Source: Pusillimonas sp. MFBS29 | GTDB taxonomy: Bacteria; Pseudomonadota; Gammaproteobacteria; Burkholderiales; Burkholderiaceae_B | NCBI RefSeq assembly: GCF_020687695.1 | Contig: NZ_JAJEWL010000004.1 | Location: 186,001 to 250,000, forward strand | Direction of reading: 5' to 3' | DNA: 64,000 nucleotides | In this document: one piece after another, positions 33,382 through 42,978 of the stretch | How the letters are laid out: each line of letters begins with the position of its first letter | Position numbering within the stretch: the first letter of the stretch is position 1 | Translations under genes and position numbers: made by a program | The notes under the pieces: generated by a model | Database searches by the model: none | Seen by the model: only the letters and a program-made list of their open reading frames with translations | What the model was told of the DNA's origin: nothing

Positions 33382-34602
33382 ATGGAATCCATTTGCATGA
33401 ACATGGATAGCAACACTTCTTCATCCAGCCCCTGGGCTGAGCCGTCCGAGCGCAAAGGTGCGCTTGCCGGCGTGCGCGTCGTGGATCTTTCCCGTGTACT
33501 GGCCGGCCCGCTATGCACACAGATGCTTGCCGACCACGGCGCCGACGTAATCAAGATCGAACCCCCTTTCGGCGACGAGTCCCGGCTGCTGGGGCCACCC
33601 TTCGATACTAACGGCAATGCGGCCTACTACTCGGCCCTCAATCGCGGCAAGCGCGGCATGGTGCTTGACCTTACCAAAGAGCAAGACCGGCTTGAACTGT
33701 TTGCCTTGCTGGAAGATGCCGATGTGCTGGTGGAAAACTTTCTGCCCGGCACCATGGAGAAATGGGGCCTGAGCTATGAAGAACAATTGCAGGTACGCTT
33801 TCCCCGACTGATTCAATGCAGCATCAGCGGCTTTGGCGCGACAGGGCCTTTGGGCGGCCTGCCCGGCTACGACGCCGTGCTGCAGGCCATGTGCGGCCTC
33901 ATGAGCATCAACGGAACACCAGATTCCGGCCCCACTAAAATAGGCGTGCCCATCGTTGATCACCTGACAGGCTACACAGCGTTTTCCGGCATATTGATGG
34001 CACTGTACTCACGGGCCGCGTCCGGTAAGGGCCAGCGCGTAGAGGCTGTGCTTTTCGATGCCGCGCTCAGCCTGCTCGTACCCCAGGCCATCAACTGGAT
34101 GTATTCAGGTGTGCCGCCCAAGCGACTTGGCAGCGCACACCCCAACATCGCCCCCTACGACAGCTTCAAGGCCAAAGACGGCAGTGTGTTCCTGGGCATA
34201 TTGAATGACGCACAGTTCAAGAAGCTTTGCGTTTGTATAGACCGCCAGGATCTCCTGGCTCATTCGCAGTTTGCCTCGAATGCCAGCCGCCTGGAAAACA
34301 GGGAAGCCCTGCACCGCGAAATTGAAAGCACTTTTGCGTCGTGGACCCGGGAAGACCTGTGCACACAACTGATGCAGCGCGGCGTGCCGGTTGGGCCGGT
34401 CAATACCGTGCCCGAAGCGCTGCAGCAAAGCCACGCCAGACATCGCAACATGGTTGTTGAACATGCTGAATATCGTGGCCTGGGCAGCCCCGTCAAGCTT
34501 TGCGGAACACCGCCGGACACCGGTGCTCCGCCCCCCTTGTTCGGCGAGCACGATACACAAATAAAAGAACAGATCGCCCACCGTAGCCAGAAAAAAAACT
34601 GA
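33382..34602 (+). CDS. CaiB/BaiF-family CoA-transferase
   Basis: A 406-residue class III CoA-transferase moving CoA between carboxylic acids. The N-terminus LAGVRVVDLSRVLAGPLCTQMLADHGADVIKIEPPFGD and the central SGFGATGPLGGLPGYDAVLQAMCGLM segment, which carries the acyl-accepting Asp of the family, are typical. The start is uncertain: ATG 33382 is listed, but 33397 and 33403 are in frame and the first conserved residue is well downstream of all three. Two tandem hairpins lie just upstream. Together with the ligase it gives this operon two ways of loading CoA. Confidence 0.9.
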   Translation: MESICMNMDSNTSSSSPWAEPSERKGALAGVRVVDLSRVLAGPLCTQMLADHGADVIKIEPPFGDESRLLGPPFDTNGNAAYYSALNRGKRGMVLDLTKEQDRLELFALLEDADVLVENFLPGTMEKWGLSYEEQLQVRFPRLIQCSISGFGATGPLGGLPGYDAVLQAMCGLMSINGTPDSGPTKIGVPIVDHLTGYTAFSGILMALYSRAASGKGQRVEAVLFDAALSLLVPQAINWMYSGVPPKRLGSAHPNIAPYDSFKAKDGSVFLGILNDAQFKKLCVCIDRQDLLAHSQFASNASRLENREALHREIESTFASWTREDLCTQLMQRGVPVGPVNTVPEALQQSHARHRNMVVEHAEYRGLGSPVKLCGTPPDTGAPPPLFGEHDTQIKEQIAHRSQKKN

Positions 34603-34656
34603 CTCAACAAGTATTCATCACCGCGGTACCTCACCAAAACACCAAGGAGACAAACC

Positions 34657-35622
34657 ATGAATAAACTCAAAGCGCTGGCCGCACTGCTCACCGTGACGGT
34701 AGCCGCCGCCAGTTCCGCACTGGCATCCAGCTACCCCGAAAAACCGGTCAAGATCATCGTGGCCTATCAGGCAGGCCAGGGCACCGACATCGCCACCCGT
34801 TATTTCGCCGATTACCTGACCAAGGCCATGGGCCAGACCTTTATTGTCGAGAACCGTGGCGGGGCAGGCGGCAACATTGGAACGCAAGCCGCCGCGCGCG
34901 CCGAACCCGACGGCTACACCCTGACCATGGGCACCAACGCCACCCATGTACTGAACTCATTCCTGTATTCATCCCTGCCTTTCGATCCGGTCAGGGACTT
35001 CGAGCCCATTATTCTTGTAGGCTCCTTTCCCATGGTGATCTCGACCACACCAGACACCAAATTCAATACCATCCCCGACATCCTGAATGCAGCCAGGACA
35101 ACACCCGGGTCGGCCGACATCGGCATGCCCAGCACAACCGCCCGGCTGGTCTTCGAACTGCTTAAAGACCAAACGGGCGCACCGCTGTTCGGCGTACCCT
35201 ACAAAGGTTCGTCCATGTCCATCTCCAATCTGATAGGCGGTGAAATTCCCTTGTCCATCGACACCATCACGGCCACACGTGCACAGTTGTCGGCAGGAAA
35301 ACTCAAAGCCATTGCCGTTACCAGCGAAAAGGAAACCGATCTGCTTCCAGGCGTTCCCACGGTTGCCAGCCAGGGGGTCGACAACTTTGAGGTGCTCGCG
35401 TGGAATGCCCTGTTCGCACCCAAGGGCACACCAAAAGATATCGTGATGAAACTTAACCTTGAGCTGCAGAAGTTTCTATCCATGCCTGAAACACGCAAGC
35501 GCCTGCTCGAGCTTGGCTATGATGCCGGCGGCGGCACACCGGAAAAGCTGATGCAGTTCACCGAATCCGAAAGAAAAAAATGGGCTCCCGTTATTGAAAA
35601 AGCCGGGATCAAGATCCAGTAA
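34657..35622 (+). CDS. Bug-family (TctC) periplasmic solute-binding protein
   Basis: A 321-residue binding protein with a signal peptide (KALAALLTVTVAAASSALA) and the Bug hallmarks YPEKPVKIIVAYQAGQGTDIATRYFA, ENRGGAGGNIGTQAAARAEPDGYTL and PYKGSSMSISNLIGGEIPLSID. The usual PGG loop is AGQGTD. AAGGAG precedes the ATG. It probably captures the acid metabolised by this operon and passes it to a TTT permease encoded elsewhere. It is a paralogue, not a close copy, of the protein at 14460-15428. Confidence 0.92.
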   Translation: MNKLKALAALLTVTVAAASSALASSYPEKPVKIIVAYQAGQGTDIATRYFADYLTKAMGQTFIVENRGGAGGNIGTQAAARAEPDGYTLTMGTNATHVLNSFLYSSLPFDPVRDFEPIILVGSFPMVISTTPDTKFNTIPDILNAARTTPGSADIGMPSTTARLVFELLKDQTGAPLFGVPYKGSSMSISNLIGGEIPLSIDTITATRAQLSAGKLKAIAVTSEKETDLLPGVPTVASQGVDNFEVLAWNALFAPKGTPKDIVMKLNLELQKFLSMPETRKRLLELGYDAGGGTPEKLMQFTESERKKWAPVIEKAGIKIQ

Positions 35623-35716
35623 GCCCCTGCGCCTTGCCGGCCACAGCGGCCTGCAGGGGCATGCCAGGAAGGCTTTGCTCCGTTATGATCAAAGTCTTCC
35701 TTATTCAGGCATTTCC

Positions 35717-36526
35717 ATGACAGCCAACCCCAGCCCCCAGACAGCCACCAAAAGCGCACCACGTATACGGCCCGTCCCGGCCGTCACTCGCGCCGTTGCC
35801 ATATTGCGCCTGCTCGGCAAAACCAAAGAGCCCATGAACGTCAAAAGCATTTCTGACGCGCTGGGCCTGGTTCCCAGCACCTGCCTGCATATACTCCGGG
35901 CGCTGACGGCGGAAAAGCTGCTGGCCTTTGACAGTGCCTCCAAGCGCTACCGTCTGGGCACCGGCATGCTGGTGCTGGCACGCAGCGTGATGGAAACCAA
36001 CTCCTTTGCCCAGGTCGTACAGCCCGCGCTGGACCTGATCTCGAAAAAATGGGGTGTGACCGCCATAGGCGTTGAAGTCGTCGACCTGCATCACATGGTC
36101 GTAACGGCCTTGTCACGCTCGGAATTGCCTTTCCGGCTCCATGTCGATGTCGGCAGCCGCTTTCCGGGGCTTATCAGCGCAACAGGCCGCCTGGTCGCAG
36201 CCTACAGCGAGCACACACCCAAGGAAATTGCGCAACAGTTCAAATCCCTGCGCTGGCAGCAGCCCATCCCCCTGGCCACCTGGCAACAGGAGGTCGAGCA
36301 GGCTCGCATCAATGGCTACAGCGTGGATAACGGCAGCTATATCGCCGGGGTCGCAATCATCGCCGTACCCGTACTCGACACCCGGCAACGCATCACCCAC
36401 ACCATCGTCACCGCCGGCATTGCCAATCAGCTGAACCCGGAACAAACCAGCACCATGATCCAGGAGCTCATGCAGCATGCCCGCTACACATCAAACCAAC
36501 TCTATTCCGGAGACCAGACCGCATGA
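35717..36526 (+). CDS. IclR-family transcriptional regulator
   Basis: A 269-residue IclR regulator. After a polar N-terminal arm comes AVTRAVAILRLLGKTKEPMNVKSISDALGLVPSTCLHILRAL (winged helix), then the IclR ligand-binding domain (HVDVGSRFPGLISATGRLVAAYS ... VDNGSYIAGVAIIAVPVLD). The ATG at 35717 is chosen over the 35594 start, which would overlap the Bug gene. Its stop overlaps the ATG of the thioesterase gene. As an operon member it probably controls the ligase/dehydratase/transferase genes; the AATTGTATATATACAATT palindrome is one candidate target. Confidence 0.9.
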   Translation: MTANPSPQTATKSAPRIRPVPAVTRAVAILRLLGKTKEPMNVKSISDALGLVPSTCLHILRALTAEKLLAFDSASKRYRLGTGMLVLARSVMETNSFAQVVQPALDLISKKWGVTAIGVEVVDLHHMVVTALSRSELPFRLHVDVGSRFPGLISATGRLVAAYSEHTPKEIAQQFKSLRWQQPIPLATWQQEVEQARINGYSVDNGSYIAGVAIIAVPVLDTRQRITHTIVTAGIANQLNPEQTSTMIQELMQHARYTSNQLYSGDQTA

Positions 36527-36942
36527 ATTCCGCCAATGAAGCCGGCGAAGGCACACCCTGGCGCGAGCACGCCCTTCCCGGCCTCATCGGCACTCTGGGG
36601 CCGCTGCTCAGCAAACGCCAGAATGATCAGTGGCTTTACGGCTTGCGCGTACGCAAAGATCACCTGAATCAGGCCAATATCGTGCACGGGGGCACCATCA
36701 CGGCGCTCATGGATCATGCCCTCAGCATCGTGGGCTGGTCACATGCCGGCAAGATCCCCTGCGTGACGGTACAGCTCAATGTCAGCTTTCTGGGCGCCGC
36801 CAAAGAAGGTGACCTGCTGGTCGCCGGCGGGCGCGTTGTACGCGCAACCGGCTCGCTGTTATTCACCGACGGCAGCATCACAGTCAACGACAACGTAATT
36901 GCCACTGCACAAGCCATATTGAAACGTGTTAACCCCAATTGA
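36523..36942 (+). CDS. PaaI-family hot-dog thioesterase
   Basis: A 139-residue hot-dog protein. The motif LNQANIVHGGTITALMDHALSIVGW holds the HGG and catalytic acidic residue (Asp in MDHAL) of PaaI/YbgC-like acyl-CoA thioesterases, followed by VTVQLNVSFLGAAKEGDLLVAGGRVVRATGSLLFTDG. It would release free acid and CoA from an acyl-CoA dead-end. ATG overlaps the IclR stop (ATGA), showing coupling. Its stop codon lies inside the LiuR-type palindrome of the next operon. Confidence 0.87.
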   Translation: MNSANEAGEGTPWREHALPGLIGTLGPLLSKRQNDQWLYGLRVRKDHLNQANIVHGGTITALMDHALSIVGWSHAGKIPCVTVQLNVSFLGAAKEGDLLVAGGRVVRATGSLLFTDGSITVNDNVIATAQAILKRVNPN

Positions 36943-36968
36943 CGTTTACGTAAACGTCAACGTACTAT
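36939..36968 (+). promoter_or_regulatory. LiuR-type operator and promoter of the leucine-catabolism operon
   Basis: A perfect 22-base palindrome (arms TTGACGTTTAC, centre 36949/36950) spans 36939-36960. Its left end TTGACG can serve as a -35 box, with TACTAT at 36963-36968 as -10 after an 18-base spacer, so the operator fills the spacer as in MerR-type regulated promoters. Confidence 0.7.
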
Positions 36969-37079
36969 TCATCTCACTGTGCAGAAACTCTGCTAAGTTA
37001 AGCGTATTAACCTGCCAACGATATACAGCCGGAATGGCTCAGGCCGCTCCGTGCCCATAGCACCGTACTGGAGATTGAA

Positions 37080-38258
37080 ATGAACCTTCCCGGCTTGAAC
37101 TTCGACCTGGGCTCCGACCTGGACATGCTGCGCGATGCCGTCCACGACTTCGCCCAGGCGGAAATCGCACCGCGCGCAGCCGAAATCGACCACAGCGACC
37201 AATTCCCCATGGATTTATGGCGTAAATTTGGCGACCTGGGCGTGCTGGGCATGACAGTCAGCGAAGAGTACGGCGGTACCAATATGGGCTACCTGGCCCA
37301 TATGATAGTCATGGAGGAAATCTCGCGCGCCAGCGCATCCGTTGCCCTGTCGTACGGCGCACACTCCAATTTGTGCGTTAACCAAATACACCGCAACGGC
37401 ACCGAAGCGCAAAAGCAGAAATACCTGCCCAAGCTCATCAGCGGCGAGCACGTTGGCGCCCTTGCCATGAGCGAACCCGGCGCAGGCTCCGATGTCGTCA
37501 GCATGAAACTGCGGGCCGAGAAAAAAGGCGATCGCTACGTACTTAACGGCAACAAAATGTGGATCACCAATGGTCCCGACGCCGATACGCTGGTCGTTTA
37601 TGCCAAGACCGATCCCGAAGCCAAACAGCGCGGCATCACGGCCTTCATCATCGAAAAGGATTTCCCCGGCTTTTCCATCGCGCAAAAACTCGACAAACTG
37701 GGTATGCGCGGCAGCCACACGGGCGAACTGGTATTCCAGGACTGCGAGGTACCCGAAGCCAACATTCTGGGTGAACTGAATGGCGGCGTAAAAGTACTCA
37801 TGAGCGGGCTGGACTACGAACGTGCCGTACTGGCAGGCGGGCCGCTGGGCATCATGCAAGGCGTCATGGACGTAGTCGTGCCCTACATTCACGATCGCAA
37901 GCAGTTCGGACAAGCCATAGGCGAGTTCCAGCTTATACAAGGCAAGGTGGCCGATCTGTACACCACCCTGCAGGCAAGCCGTGCCTTCTGCTATGCCGTC
38001 GGCAAGAACCTCGACCGTCTGGGCACAGGGCACGTCCGGGAAGTGCGCAAGGATTGCGCTGCCGTCATTCTTTATTGCGCCGAAAAGGCCACCTGGATGG
38101 CCGGCGAGGGCATACAGATACTGGGCGGCAACGGCTATATCAACGAATACCCCACCGGCCGCCTGTGGCGCGACGCCAAGCTGTACGAGATCGGGGCAGG
38201 CACCAGCGAAATCCGCCGGATGCTGATCGGCCGCGAACTATTCAACGAAACGGCCTGA
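37080..38258 (+). CDS. liuA: Isovaleryl-CoA dehydrogenase
   Basis: A 392-residue acyl-CoA dehydrogenase that oxidises isovaleryl-CoA to 3-methylcrotonyl-CoA with FAD. The catalytic Glu is Glu247 in [15 protein letters not shown], the position used by isovaleryl-CoA dehydrogenase and unlike the C-terminal Glu of most family members. Family signatures [13 protein letters not shown] and [20 protein letters not shown] and the C-terminal [16 protein letters not shown] are present. GGAG precedes the ATG. The LiuR-type palindrome 120 bases upstream and the two carboxylase genes downstream fix the pathway. Confidence 0.96.
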   Translation: MNLPGLNFDLGSDLDMLRDAVHDFAQAEIAPRAAEIDHSDQFPMDLWRKFGDLGVLGMTVSEEYGGTNMGYLAHMIVMEEISRASASVALSYGAHSNLCVNQIHRNGTEAQKQKYLPKLISGEHVGALAMSEPGAGSDVVSMKLRAEKKGDRYVLNGNKMWITNGPDADTLVVYAKTDPEAKQRGITAFIIEKDFPGFSIAQKLDKLGMRGSHTGELVFQDCEVPEANILGELNGGVKVLMSGLDYERAVLAGGPLGIMQGVMDVVVPYIHDRKQFGQAIGEFQLIQGKVADLYTTLQASRAFCYAVGKNLDRLGTGHVREVRKDCAAVILYCAEKATWMAGEGIQILGGNGYINEYPTGRLWRDAKLYEIGAGTSEIRRMLIGRELFNETA

Positions 38259-38280
38259 TCAACAAGAGCAAGGCTGCGCC

Positions 38281-40161
38281 ATGGTCCACAACGCCGATCA
38301 TCAGCACATCGAGCCCGCACCCCGTTCGGGGCCGGCGCCTGGGGCTGTGGCGCGCACCATGCTCGATGGCTTCAATCGTCATTACTCGCTGTTCCGCTAC
38401 GGTGCGCAACGCGCCAAATCGCTGTACGAGTCGGGGAACTGGCGCGGTATTCAGCAACTTGCCCAGGAACGCATTGAATACTACGACACCCGTGTACGCG
38501 AATGCGCCACGCTGCTCGGTACCGCATTAAAGGGCAGTGACGCCAGCCCTGAAAACGCCTCGGCCCTGAAAGATCTGACTGACGCCCAGACAACATTCTG
38601 GCTGGCCGTGAAGTCACATTTCGTGGCGCTGCTGTCCGACCATCGCCAGCCTGAATGTGCCGAAACCTTTTTCAATTCAGTTTCCTGCCGCGTACTGCAT
38701 CGCGAATACTTCCATAACGATTTCCTGTTCGTACGCCCGGCCGTGTCTACCGAATATCTGGACAGCACCGTGCCGTCGTACAGGGTTTATTACCCGGCAA
38801 CCGAAGGGCCGCACAAGACGCTGATCAAAATGATTGCCGACTTTGGCCTGGCTGCACCGTTCAATGACTTGCCGGCTGACGCACGCAAGGCGCTGCGGCT
38901 GGCCATCCACCAGCTGCGCAGACTGATCTCCAAAGACTCCGGTCGGCGCATTGCACCCGATTGCCAGGTGCACGTACTGAACTCGCTGTTCTTTCGAAAC
39001 AAGGGGGCTTACGTCGTTGGCCGCCTGATCAACCAGGGCAGCATCTATCCGTTTGCCATTGCGCTGCTGCACACACCGTCAGGCCATACCCGCCTTGATG
39101 CCCTGCTGCACACATCCGACGATCTGAGCACTTTGTTCAGCTTTACCCGTGCCTATTTCCTGGTCGACATGGAGGCGCCGGCGGCCTACGTCCACTTCCT
39201 GAACACACTGCTGCCACGCAAACCCAAGGCGGAAATCTACACGACGCTAGGGCTGCAAAAACAGGGCAAAACGCTGTTCTATCGCGACTTCCTGCAGCAT
39301 CTTGCACACTCGCACGACCAGTTCGATATAGCCCCCGGCATCAAGGGCATGGTCATGACGGTATTCACCCTGCCGTCCTACCCTTATGTATTCAAGCTGA
39401 TCCGTGATCGCATTGCCAAGCCGGGCATGGACCACGCGACCGTCAGGCGCAAGTACCTGCTGGTCAAGAAGCACGACCGCGTCGGGCGCATGGCGGACAC
39501 CTGGGAATACTCGCAAGTGGCCTTGCCGCGCGAGCGCTTCTCACAAGCCCTGCTGGAAGAACTGCGCAGCCAGGTCCCCAGCCTGCTTGATGAGTCAGGC
39601 CCTGATATTGTCTTGCGCCATGTCTACATCGAGCGGCGGATGTCGCCGCTGAACCTGTACCTGGCAAGAGCCTCTGATGCCGTGCTGGAAACCGCCGTCA
39701 AGGGCTATGGCGACGCCATACGCGATCTGGTGGCGGCCAATATCTTTCCAGGCGACATGCTGTTCAAGAACTTCGGCGTTACACGTCTTGGCCGGGTCGT
39801 ATTCTATGATTACGATGAAATTCAACGCATGACTGAAATGAATTTCAGGCGCATCCCGCCGGCGCCATATCCCGAAGCCGAGCTTTCCGGTGAACCCTGG
39901 TATCCGGTGGGTGCCAACGATGTATTTCCAGAAGAGTTTTCAATCTTTTTACTGGGTGACCCCCGTGTGCGGGCGGCTTTCATGAAGTACCACGCCGAAC
40001 TGCTGGACGCAAGCTGGTGGCAGGCATGCCGCCAGCGAGCGGCCAACGGTCGTATCGAAGACATCTTCCCCTACGACAATAGCCGGCGTCTGTCAGGCAG
40101 CGGCAACGCACACAACAGCATCCCTTTCAAGACACATCTTTCAGGAGAAAAACATGTCTGA
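38281..40161 (+). CDS. aceK: Isocitrate dehydrogenase kinase/phosphatase
   Basis: A 626-residue bifunctional enzyme that phosphorylates and reactivates isocitrate dehydrogenase, setting flux between the TCA cycle and the glyoxylate shunt. AceK features: LFRYGAQRAKSLYESGNW near the N-terminus, GVIKG-type nucleotide loop here as APGIKGMVMTVFTLPSYPYVFKLIRDR, and the C-terminal FGVTRLGRVVFYDYDEI. It sits between isovaleryl-CoA dehydrogenase and thiolase, its stop overlapping the thiolase ATG by eight bases, so it is part of the leu-catabolic operon. That fits a link between acetyl-CoA production and glyoxylate bypass. No aceA/aceB nearby. Confidence 0.95.
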   Translation: MVHNADHQHIEPAPRSGPAPGAVARTMLDGFNRHYSLFRYGAQRAKSLYESGNWRGIQQLAQERIEYYDTRVRECATLLGTALKGSDASPENASALKDLTDAQTTFWLAVKSHFVALLSDHRQPECAETFFNSVSCRVLHREYFHNDFLFVRPAVSTEYLDSTVPSYRVYYPATEGPHKTLIKMIADFGLAAPFNDLPADARKALRLAIHQLRRLISKDSGRRIAPDCQVHVLNSLFFRNKGAYVVGRLINQGSIYPFAIALLHTPSGHTRLDALLHTSDDLSTLFSFTRAYFLVDMEAPAAYVHFLNTLLPRKPKAEIYTTLGLQKQGKTLFYRDFLQHLAHSHDQFDIAPGIKGMVMTVFTLPSYPYVFKLIRDRIAKPGMDHATVRRKYLLVKKHDRVGRMADTWEYSQVALPRERFSQALLEELRSQVPSLLDESGPDIVLRHVYIERRMSPLNLYLARASDAVLETAVKGYGDAIRDLVAANIFPGDMLFKNFGVTRLGRVVFYDYDEIQRMTEMNFRRIPPAPYPEAELSGEPWYPVGANDVFPEEFSIFLLGDPRVRAAFMKYHAELLDASWWQACRQRAANGRIEDIFPYDNSRRLSGSGNAHNSIPFKTHLSGEKHV

Positions 40162-41335
40162 TCCTATCGTTATCGTATCGGTTGCCCGGACCCCCATGGG
40201 CTCCATGATGGGCAGTCTGTCAGGTCTGGCCGCCCACGAACTGGGCGCGATCGCCATCAAGGCCGCGATCGAACGCGCCGGTGTTGCCGGTGACGCCGTC
40301 AGCGAGGTCATCATGGGTAACGTGCTGCAAGCCGGCCAAGGCCAGGCGCCCGCACGCCAGGCCGCCCTGGGCGCAGGCTTGCCGCTGGGCGTAGGTTGCA
40401 CCACCATACACAAGGTTTGCGGATCGGGCCTGAAGGCGGCCATGTTCGGCCACGACATCCTGCTGGCAGGCAGTGCCGACGTAGTCGTCGCCGGCGGCCA
40501 GGAAAGCATGAGCAACGCACCCTACCTGCTGCTGCGCGGTCGTCAGGGCTATCGCTATGGTCACTCCACGGTCTACGATCACATGGCACTGGACGGCCTG
40601 GAAGACGCCTACCAGCGCGGCACCGCCATGGGTGTCTTCGCCGAAGACTGCGCCGACAAGTACGCGTTCACCCGCGAGCAACAAGACGAGTTCTCGCTCG
40701 AGTCGCTGCGTCGCGCCCGTGCAGCCACCGAAGACGGCAGCTTCAAATGGGAGATCGCTCCGGTCACCATTGCCGGACGCAAGGGCGATACGGTTATCGA
40801 CAGCGACGAGGCACCGGCCAAGGCCATGCCCGAGAAAATCCCCACGCTCAAGCCTGCCTTCAAGAAAGACGGCACTGTCACCGCCGCCAACGCCTCCTCC
40901 ATTTCCGACGGCGCCGCCGCCATGGTGCTCATGCGCGAATCCACCGCCAGGAAACTGGGCGCCACCCCCCTGGCGCGTATCGTGGGTCACACTCAACATG
41001 CGCAAGAACCCGGCTGGTTTACCACTGCTCCCGTCGGCGCCATCAACAAGCTGCTCGACAAGAACGGCTGGAAAGCCGACGACGTCGACCTGTACGAGAT
41101 CAACGAAGCCTTTGCCGTCGTCACCATGGCTGCCATGGTCGAACTGAAGCTGTCGCATGAAAAGGTCAATATCCACGGCGGCGCCACCGCATTGGGCCAC
41201 CCCATCGGTGCCTCCGGCGCCCGTCTGCTGACTACCCTGGTCAGTGCACTGCGCAAAACCAATGGCAAGCGCGGCATCGCGTCGCTGTGCATCGGTGGCG
41301 GCGAGGCCGTGGCCCTGGCCGTTGAAATGGTCTAA
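40154..41335 (+). CDS. Acetyl-CoA acetyltransferase (thiolase)
   Basis: A 393-residue thiolase that condenses or cleaves acetoacetyl-CoA. Active-site residues are Cys89 (KVCGSGLKA), the His in GGATALGHPIGASGAR, and the Cys in ASLCIGGGEAVAL. AGGAG lies just before the ATG within the end of aceK. In this operon it would split the acetoacetyl-CoA formed at the end of leucine breakdown. It is normally called AtoB/PhaA-type. Confidence 0.95.
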   Translation: MSDPIVIVSVARTPMGSMMGSLSGLAAHELGAIAIKAAIERAGVAGDAVSEVIMGNVLQAGQGQAPARQAALGAGLPLGVGCTTIHKVCGSGLKAAMFGHDILLAGSADVVVAGGQESMSNAPYLLLRGRQGYRYGHSTVYDHMALDGLEDAYQRGTAMGVFAEDCADKYAFTREQQDEFSLESLRRARAATEDGSFKWEIAPVTIAGRKGDTVIDSDEAPAKAMPEKIPTLKPAFKKDGTVTAANASSISDGAAAMVLMRESTARKLGATPLARIVGHTQHAQEPGWFTTAPVGAINKLLDKNGWKADDVDLYEINEAFAVVTMAAMVELKLSHEKVNIHGGATALGHPIGASGARLLTTLVSALRKTNGKRGIASLCIGGGEAVALAVEMV

Positions 41336-41356
41336 GTCTTACTTTCAGGAACAGCA

Positions 41357-42964
41357 ATGCCCATAATCGAAACCCGTATCAACGCGCGATCACAAGCATT
41401 TGCCGATAACGCACGCGCCATGCAGGAGCAGGTTGACGACCTGCTGGAAAAAATTCGGCAAACCGCCCAGGGCGGCAGTGAGTCAGCCCGCGCCAAGCAC
41501 CTGGCGCGCGGCAAGTTATTGCCGCGTGATCGCGTCGAACGGTTGCTCGATCCGGGCACTCCTTTCCTTGAGCTGTCTCCCTTGGCGGCCCACAACATGT
41601 ACGATAACGCTGCCCCCGGCGCCGGCATCATCACCGGCATAGGCCGCGTGGCCGGCGTCGAATGCATGATTGTCTGCAACGATGCGACCGTCAAGGGCGG
41701 CACTTACTATCCGCTTACAGTCAAAAAGCACCTGCGTGCCCAGGAAATTGCCCAGCAGAACCGCCTGCCCTGCATTTACCTGGTTGACTCGGGTGGTGCC
41801 AACCTGCCCAATCAAGACGAAGTCTTCCCCGACCGCGATCACTTTGGCCGCATCTTTTACAACCAGGCCAACATGTCGGCGCAGGGCATAGGCCAGATCG
41901 CCGTGGTCATGGGTTCCTGCACGGCAGGGGGTGCCTACGTGCCCGCCATGAGCGATGAGTCCATCATCGTCAAGAACCAGGGCACGATATTCCTGGGCGG
42001 CCCGCCGCTGGTCAAGGCAGCAACCGGCGAAGAAGTCAGCGCCGAAGATCTGGGCGGTGGCGACGTGCACACGCGGCTGTCAGGTGTGGCCGATCACCTG
42101 GCCAATAACGACCTGCACGCTCTGGCCCTGGCACGTAATGCCGTGGGTCGGCTCAACCACCACAAACCCGTCCAGCTTCAACGCCGTTCGTATGCCGAGC
42201 CGCTATACGACCCGCAGGAACTGAATGGCGTCATACCCAACGATACCCGCAAGCCCTACGACGTACGCGAAGTCATCGCCCGTATTGTCGACGGTTCCGA
42301 ATTTGAAGAATTCAAAGCCCGTTTCGGCACCACGCTGGTCACCGGCTTTGCCCACATACACGGTATGCCCGTAGGCATCATCGCCAACAACGGCATTCTG
42401 TTCTCGGAAGCTGCGCAGAAAGGCACGCACTTCATCGAATTGTGCTGCCAGCGCAAGATTCCACTGGTTTTCCTGCAGAACATCACCGGCTTCATGGTCG
42501 GGCGCAAATACGAAAACGAAGGCATAGCCAGGCACGGCGCCAAAATGGTGACCGCGGTATCAACGGCCTCGGTGCCCAAGTTCACCGTCCTGATCGGCGG
42601 TTCGTTCGGCGCAGGCAACTACGGCATGTGCGGCCGCGCATTCGGCCCACGCATGTTGTTCCTGTGGCCCAATGCCCGCATATCGGTCATGGGTGGAGAG
42701 CAGGCCGCCAGCGTGCTCGCCACCATACGGCGCGACGGCATAGAAGCCAAAGGCGGACTATGGAGCGCCGAGGAAGAGGAAGCCTTCAAGGCGCCGGTGC
42801 GCAACCAGTACGAGGTCGAGGGCCATCCCTACTACGCCACCGCGCGTCTGTGGGACGACGGCATCATCATGCCCGCCGACACGCGTCGGGTGCTGGCGCT
42901 AAGCCTGTCGGCCGCACTGAATGCCCCAATTGAAGACACGCGTTTCGGCGTGTTCCGCATGTAA
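41357..42964 (+). CDS. liuB: Methylcrotonyl-CoA carboxylase, carboxyltransferase (beta) subunit
   Basis: A 535-residue biotin-dependent carboxyltransferase subunit that moves carboxylate from biotin to 3-methylcrotonyl-CoA, giving 3-methylglutaconyl-CoA. Visible: N-terminal crotonase-like half with [59 protein letters not shown], and the C-terminal half with [25 protein letters not shown] and [19 protein letters not shown]. Length matches MccB. An AGGAA ribosome site precedes the ATG; the biotin carboxylase partner follows 14 bases later. Confidence 0.96.
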   Translation: MPIIETRINARSQAFADNARAMQEQVDDLLEKIRQTAQGGSESARAKHLARGKLLPRDRVERLLDPGTPFLELSPLAAHNMYDNAAPGAGIITGIGRVAGVECMIVCNDATVKGGTYYPLTVKKHLRAQEIAQQNRLPCIYLVDSGGANLPNQDEVFPDRDHFGRIFYNQANMSAQGIGQIAVVMGSCTAGGAYVPAMSDESIIVKNQGTIFLGGPPLVKAATGEEVSAEDLGGGDVHTRLSGVADHLANNDLHALALARNAVGRLNHHKPVQLQRRSYAEPLYDPQELNGVIPNDTRKPYDVREVIARIVDGSEFEEFKARFGTTLVTGFAHIHGMPVGIIANNGILFSEAAQKGTHFIELCCQRKIPLVFLQNITGFMVGRKYENEGIARHGAKMVTAVSTASVPKFTVLIGGSFGAGNYGMCGRAFGPRMLFLWPNARISVMGGEQAASVLATIRRDGIEAKGGLWSAEEEEAFKAPVRNQYEVEGHPYYATARLWDDGIIMPADTRRVLALSLSAALNAPIEDTRFGVFRM

Positions 42965-42978
42965 TACAAGGAGTCATC

